A DNA stretch of 64,000 bases. Source: JAJFUI01 sp963754135. GTDB taxonomy: Bacteria; Planctomycetota; Planctomycetia; Pirellulales; Thermoguttaceae. The notes beneath the pieces were generated by a model. It had not been told where the DNA came from. It did not search any database and saw nothing but the letters and a program-made list of their open reading frames with translations. Of the stretch, positions 60,203-64,000 are shown in pieces. A program made the position numbers and the translations under genes. Positions within the stretch are counted from its first letter, which is position 1; each line of letters starts with the position of its first letter. The stretch lies in assembly GCA_963754135.1 (NCBI GenBank), contig CAVWEY010000003.1, positions 186,001 to 250,000 on the forward strand. Reading direction: 5' to 3'.

Positions 60203-61063
60203 CTACGCCGATTCCTCAACGATCCTGGTGACACGGTCCTTTAGGACACCGAACAGATATTTGGTATTGCATGGGGTAATCTGTATCTTGCCATCCACGA
60301 CGTAGAACAGCTCGCCCTGCAATAGTGGAGGGGTCGTTCCGGTCGCGTCCACAAAGCGAGCCTTGTACTTGTCAAGAGGAGGCGCAAAACGTCCGCCGTT
60401 GTGGGCCAATGCGTGCCTGACGAGCCGCGCAAGATCGACCTCATCGTGGTTCCAACAGTAGTCTGTAAGCGGATCGCCGAAGTGCTTGGCGAACGCGACC
60501 TTGATGGGGTTGTCTCTTGACGAATAGGCAGCCTCTTTGGTCCTGATCGTATTCGCAAGAAAATCCTCATACGCGAAGAACAAGGCGCCGTAATTGATGC
60601 GCTGCGAACCAAGGATGCAGAAGGGGAATTCCGACGTATGGGTGATGAAGTCCCAATACCGTTCAACGTCAAATCTAACCTGGGATTGAGCGGTCTTGAG
60701 TGTGTGAAGTGCCTCTCTTTCAATGTCGGTAAGAACTCGCCTTAGTGCCATCCGTTGATTGAAGTTCAAGACTGGCATCCGGACTTCCAGCTTGTCGCAG
60801 ATGCCTTTGATAACCGTACCAGAGTAATCGGCCCGAAACTGCAAGCTTCCCTTGTACTCGCCGTCCGCGAATTCCCTCAGAGATTGGACCAAAAGCCACG
60901 GCAGCAGGTGTACCCCGTTCGTCGAGCGCCAAGCAACCATCAAGGTATCAACAGCGTGTTTCAATACCGAGTTGTTGACCAAGCCGAAGATGCGTTTGCA
61001 CCAGTCGTGGTCAAAGAACTGCTCATACGAGGCGAGGTTCGGTTCGATCAGCGCGTGGTCCAT
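60203..61063 (-). CDS. HEPN-like protein of unknown function
   Basis: 286 residues from ATG 61063 (GTG 61078 is possible), helical, no signal. The C-terminal third contains RHALAHNGGRF, an R-x4-H element as in HEPN RNases (Rx4-6H), preceded by an acidic helix (CWNHDEVDLARLV). HEPN domains occur in toxins and abortive-infection proteins, but the motif is short and chance matches are common. Composition (more Lys, Asn and aromatic residues) differs from the GC-rich secreted genes around it, which would fit recent transfer. Intact frame. Confidence 0.5.
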   Translation of the reverse strand: MDHALIEPNLASYEQFFDHDWCKRIFGLVNNSVLKHAVDTLMVAWRSTNGVHLLPWLLVQSLREFADGEYKGSLQFRADYSGTVIKGICDKLEVRMPVLNFNQRMALRRVLTDIEREALHTLKTAQSQVRFDVERYWDFITHTSEFPFCILGSQRINYGALFFAYEDFLANTIRTKEAAYSSRDNPIKVAFAKHFGDPLTDYCWNHDEVDLARLVRHALAHNGGRFAPPLDKYKARFVDATGTTPPLLQGELFYVVDGKIQITPCNTKYLFGVLKDRVTRIVEESA

Positions 61064-61200
61064 GACCTCGTTTTCCACTCGGACGGCTCCCTATTGCGCG
61101 CTCTTACAAATCATCCTTTACGGGCATGAAAAGCGACCGAAGACGGGAAATCATTAAATTGTCAAAGGCGCTTGTCCGCCGAATCGGCTAAGGCACCTTC

Positions 61201-61446
61201 TTAGGCCAGAACAACTTGCGGTTCTATCTCCACCTTCCGCACAGTGCAGCCCGCTTTCTGCACGTCTGCGATAGCGGAGCGGATGGCGGAGATGAGGCTG
61301 TCGGCCTCGCGGTCAAACGTGACCGCGGCCACGCCGTCACTCGACCAAGGGTGGCCATCGTCGCACCCGGCAGCGAACAGGGCATTCGCCAGATCGGTGG
61401 TCATTTCGTCCAGATTCGCCAGGATTACAGTGAACTCGTAATTCAC
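61201..61446 (-). CDS. Small conserved protein, second gene of a coupled pair
   Basis: 81 residues starting at GTG 61446, which overlaps the stop of the gene before it (GTGA). Sequence VNYEFTVILANLDEMTTDLA then LFAAGCDDGHPWSSDGVAAV and SAIADVQKAGCTVRKVEIEP. I recognise the pattern EFTVILA..DEMT..LANALFAAGCDD as that of a widespread small protein of cyanobacteria and planctomycetes that lies next to a short partner gene. It is soluble and acidic, as antitoxins are. Function not established to my knowledge. Confidence 0.6.
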   Translation of the reverse strand: MNYEFTVILANLDEMTTDLANALFAAGCDDGHPWSSDGVAAVTFDREADSLISAIRSAIADVQKAGCTVRKVEIEPQVVLA

Positions 61447-61691
61447 GGTTTTGTCTCTCCTTTGTCTTTGTCGTGTTGGCAGCCATCCACCTTGCGACGG
61501 ATGAATCGTGCATGATATTCCGGCACTCGCGGAGTGCTGAACACGGGAATATGATGTCCTCCCCGGCGTTGTGCCGGGCAATACAAGGTGCCCCAAACAT
61601 GCGCGTGTCCGCCAGCCAACACCAGCCGCCACCCACGGGACAGGGCGTAGTCAACCGCTGCCCGTATGTGTTTGTTCTTGTGGTCGTTCAT
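61443..61691 (-). CDS. Small basic protein, first gene of a coupled pair
   Basis: 82 residues from ATG 61691 (MNDHKNKHIRAAVDYALSRG). Basic, with a His-rich centre (AGGHAHVWGTLYCPAQRRGG, later TPRVPEYHARFIRRKVDGC). The HxH and two Cys-His spacings could bind a metal or RNA. Size, charge and coupling to an acidic 81-residue protein match a type II toxin-antitoxin pair, although the order and roles are guesses. Some HicA-like toxins have a similar His in an RGGHA-like loop. Confidence 0.55.
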   Translation of the reverse strand: MNDHKNKHIRAAVDYALSRGWRLVLAGGHAHVWGTLYCPAQRRGGHHIPVFSTPRVPEYHARFIRRKVDGCQHDKDKGETKP

Positions 61692-61768
61692 ACCACCCTT
61701 CATCTTACCATATCCCATCCGTTGGGGATAGCGGTAGGACTCGAAACAAGGCTCCTCGTGCCGAACGG

Positions 61769-63089
61769 CTAAATGATTTCCTTCAGCCGTCCGCCCGTCT
61801 TCACGCCTTCCTCGGCGGTGGGCATCACGCGGGCCGTCAGCCCTTCGGGATTGGGCAACTTCGCGTCGGGGTCAATCCCGAGCAGTTCATACATGCTGCC
61901 GATCAGATCGCAGGGATAGACCGGCCGCTCCTTCACTTGTTCGCCCTTGGCATCGGACGCCCCGACGACGCGGCCGCCCTTGAATCCGCCGCCGGCCAGC
62001 ACCGCCGAAAAACACTGGCCCCAATGTCCCCGCCCGCCGTTCCAGGGCTCTTCCCATTGGACCTTGGGGGTCCTGCCGAACTCGCCGCTCCACCAGACGA
62101 TGGTGCTGTCCAACAGTTTGCGGTCGGACAAGTCCTGGAGCAGGGCCGCCATTCCTTTATCCATTTCCGGCAGCTTCCGGCGCATGATCTGAAAGTGCTG
62201 CTTGTGCGTGTCCCAGCCTTTGTAGTTGATCGTGACGTAGGGGACGCCGCGTTCGACCAAGCGCCGCGCCATGAGGCACGATTGCCCGAACGTATTGCGG
62301 CCGTAACGTTCCCGCAGATCGTTCTTCTCCGTCGATAGGTCGAACAGTTTCGCGCCGTCGCCCAGGATCAACTCATACGCCTCTTCCTCCGCTTTGGCCA
62401 GTGCCTTGAGGGCCGGGTCTTTTTCCAGGAGATGGCCCAACGTATTCAGCTTGTGGAGCAATTCGCGCCGGTCGCGCTGCTGGGCGTCGCTAACGCCTTG
62501 GGCGACGATGCCTTCGACGACGAACTGGCGCTGCGCCGGATCGCCGCCGGTGGCGAAGGGTTTACAGCGTGACGGCAAGAAGCCCGCCTCGGAGAACCGT
62601 CCCTGCAACTCGGTCAGGACGACGTAGGGTGGGATCAGTCCGCGGCTTGCCGGCGTCGCCGCCCTTGAACAGCGAGACCACGGCGCCCACGCTGGGGAAG
62701 ACCAGCCGCTCGCCCGGCTTTCGCCCGGTTTGGACCATGTAGGCCGCCGTTTCGTGGGCGTTGATGCCGTGCGTCATGCTGCGGATGATGGAATACTTGT
62801 CGGCCTGCTTGGCCAAGAGGGGAAGCAGCTCGCCGATCACGATTCCGTCCACGTTGGTGTGGATCGGCTTGCTCAGCGGGCCGCAGTAGTCATAGCCCGC
62901 CGCCGGCTTCGGGTCGAAGGTGTCCAAGTGGGACGGGCCGCCCCACATCCAAATCTGGATGACCGACTTGGCCTTGGCGTTGGCCGCCGGCTTCTGGCCC
63001 CGGGCAGGAAGGGTAAAGGCGCCCGGCAAGAGCAGCGCCGTCGCGCCGCCAAGGCCCCATCGCAGTGCCTCACGCCGTGAAAGGTCCAT
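61769..63089 (-). CDS. DUF1501 secreted protein (Tat signal, frameshifted)
   Basis: About 440 residues. Twin-arginine-type N-terminus (SRREALRWGLGGATALLLPG) and the DUF1501 core: VIQIWMWGGPSHLDTFDPKP, GINAHETAAYMVQTGRKPGE, NTFGQSCLMARRLVERGVPY and TIVWWSGEFGRTPKVQ. The fold is that of alkaline-phosphatase/sulfatase-like enzymes; the function in planctomycetes is unknown. The frame breaks near 62610. It starts 25 bases after the DUF1553 gene, the standard planctomycete operon order. Confidence 0.9.
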
Positions 63090-63113
63090 TCCACACCCTC
63101 CGAAAACACCACA

Positions 63114-64000
63114 TCAATGGCGGTAGAGAAACTCCGCGCTATTCAACAATGCCCAAACAAGGTCCATCATCGGGCGTCTGCCCTTGTGGCCGGGCTGGGC
63201 ATAGTCCTTCAGGATTTTCAATTCATCCACCGTCGCCGGCCGCGAGAGAACCGTCAGGTAAATCTCGTCCACGATCTCGCGCGGTTTGCGCTTCGATTGC
63301 AGCAACTCGCGGAGCTTGGCGCTTTCCTCGATCTTGCGGCGGATATGGCTCGAATTCAACATGTGCAATTCTTGGGCGGCCGTAGGACGGTTGTTGCGCT
63401 CCGATTCCAGACCGGTGTCGCGCCGGACGGCCGAACAACTCCAGAAACGAACTGCTGATGCTGCCGTCGGCCAACTCGATCGAGCGCTGCTCCTCGGGAA
63501 TGAAGGTGAACGGCTCGGGAATGGGGCTGGAATACTTCTCCGTCGTGCCGGTCACCTGGCAAATGGCGTCGATCAGCACTTCCGCCTCCAGCCGCCGCGG
63601 CAGATAGCGTGCAAAACAGGCGTCGCCCTCGGGATGACCGGCATCCGGGATGGAGGAGGACTGATATGCGTTCGAGTTGCAGAATCAGCCGGAAAACGTG
63701 CTTGAGGTCGTAGTGGGCGGCGACCAGTTCCCGCTCCAGACAGGCCAACAGTTCGGGGTTGCTCGCCGGGTTGTCCGGGCGGATGTCGTCCGGCTCGTTA
63801 ATGATGCCGCGCCCAGCAACCACGCCCAAATACGGTTCACGGCCGCGCGGGCGAACCAGGGATTCTTCGGCGCCGTGAGCCAATCTGCCAGCGCCTCGCG
63901 TGGGTCCTGTCCGGAAGGCAGCCGCGTGGAGGCGCCGTCGGGAAAAACGGCTTCGGCCGGCCCGCCGACAGCCGATTCGCCGGAGTCCTTGCCGGGATCG
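63114..64000 (-). CDS. DUF1553 protein, C-terminal part (partial, frameshifted)
   Basis: The gene enters from beyond the window. Visible are the DUF1553 blocks AAVNRIWAWLLGRGIINEPD, DLKHVFRLILQSNAYQSSS, RRLEAEVLIDAICQVTGTTE and the end LLNSAEFLYRH. Frame breaks lie near 63865, 63640 and 63400. Full-length members carry an N-terminal cytochrome-c-like domain and DUF1549; these lie outside. It is co-transcribed with the DUF1501 gene. Confidence 0.85.

Overview
The window looks like a piece of a Planctomycetota chromosome (Pirellulales-like; inferred from gene content only). The markers are a DUF1553/DUF1501 pair, PEP-CTERM exported proteins, a DUF1559 pilin-like protein, a DUF1080 protein, a Hanks-type kinase with a membrane tail, a DUF11 surface protein, an FG-GAP/IPT secreted protein and an ECF sigma factor followed by a FecR-like protein. 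DNA is GC-rich. About half of the genes are split over two or three reading frames by single indels. These breaks also hit tsf (EF-Ts) and cphA, so most are probably sequence errors. I annotate across them and say where they lie.

Region by region. 1-8,613: rhomboid protease, then a seven-gene minus-strand operon read from 8613 down to 801 (pspA, AAA+ ATPase, small helical protein, substrate-binding/OmpA fusion, ABC permease, ABC ATPase, membrane protein). It has a good sigma70-type promoter and coupled or tightly packed reading frames. 8,991-16,453: glycogen debranching enzyme glgX, a TrkA-N channel-like protein, an APC amino-acid permease and a DUF11 surface protein. 16,686-21,070 (minus): rlmI-like methyltransferase, a toxin/immunity-like pair, a small membrane protein and a Ser/Thr kinase. 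21,245-27,195: MFS exporter, secreted haem-motif protein, Nudix plus TPR membrane protein, class II aldolase. 27,417-34,294: ECF sigma, FecR-like protein, two PEP-CTERM cargo proteins, a PEP-CTERM hydrolase and a DUF1559 pilin-like protein. 34,402-39,595: glycan degradation (GH29 fucosidase, GH36-like enzyme, DUF1080). 39,991-43,318: rpsB-tsf-pyrH-frr. 43,388-45,569: ATPase plus DUF4435/TOPRIM pair resembling the PARIS (AriA/AriB) anti-phage system. 45,881-52,223: cyanophycin synthetase diverging from an ABC exporter and a DUF1854 protein. 52,352-64,000 (minus): repeat-rich secreted metalloprotease-like protein, double-RidA protein, PPC-domain protein, HEPN-like protein, a small coupled gene pair, and DUF1501/DUF1553 proteins.

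The main system candidate is the pspA-AAA-SBP/OmpA-ABC operon. It joins a membrane-remodelling ESCRT-III-like protein and its probable ATPase to a three-part ABC unit whose binding protein carries a peptidoglycan-binding OmpA domain. A second theme is the number of short palindromic repeat families, several of which sit inside coding frames and add residues to proteins. No tRNA, rRNA, transposase gene, CRISPR array or riboswitch was recognised.
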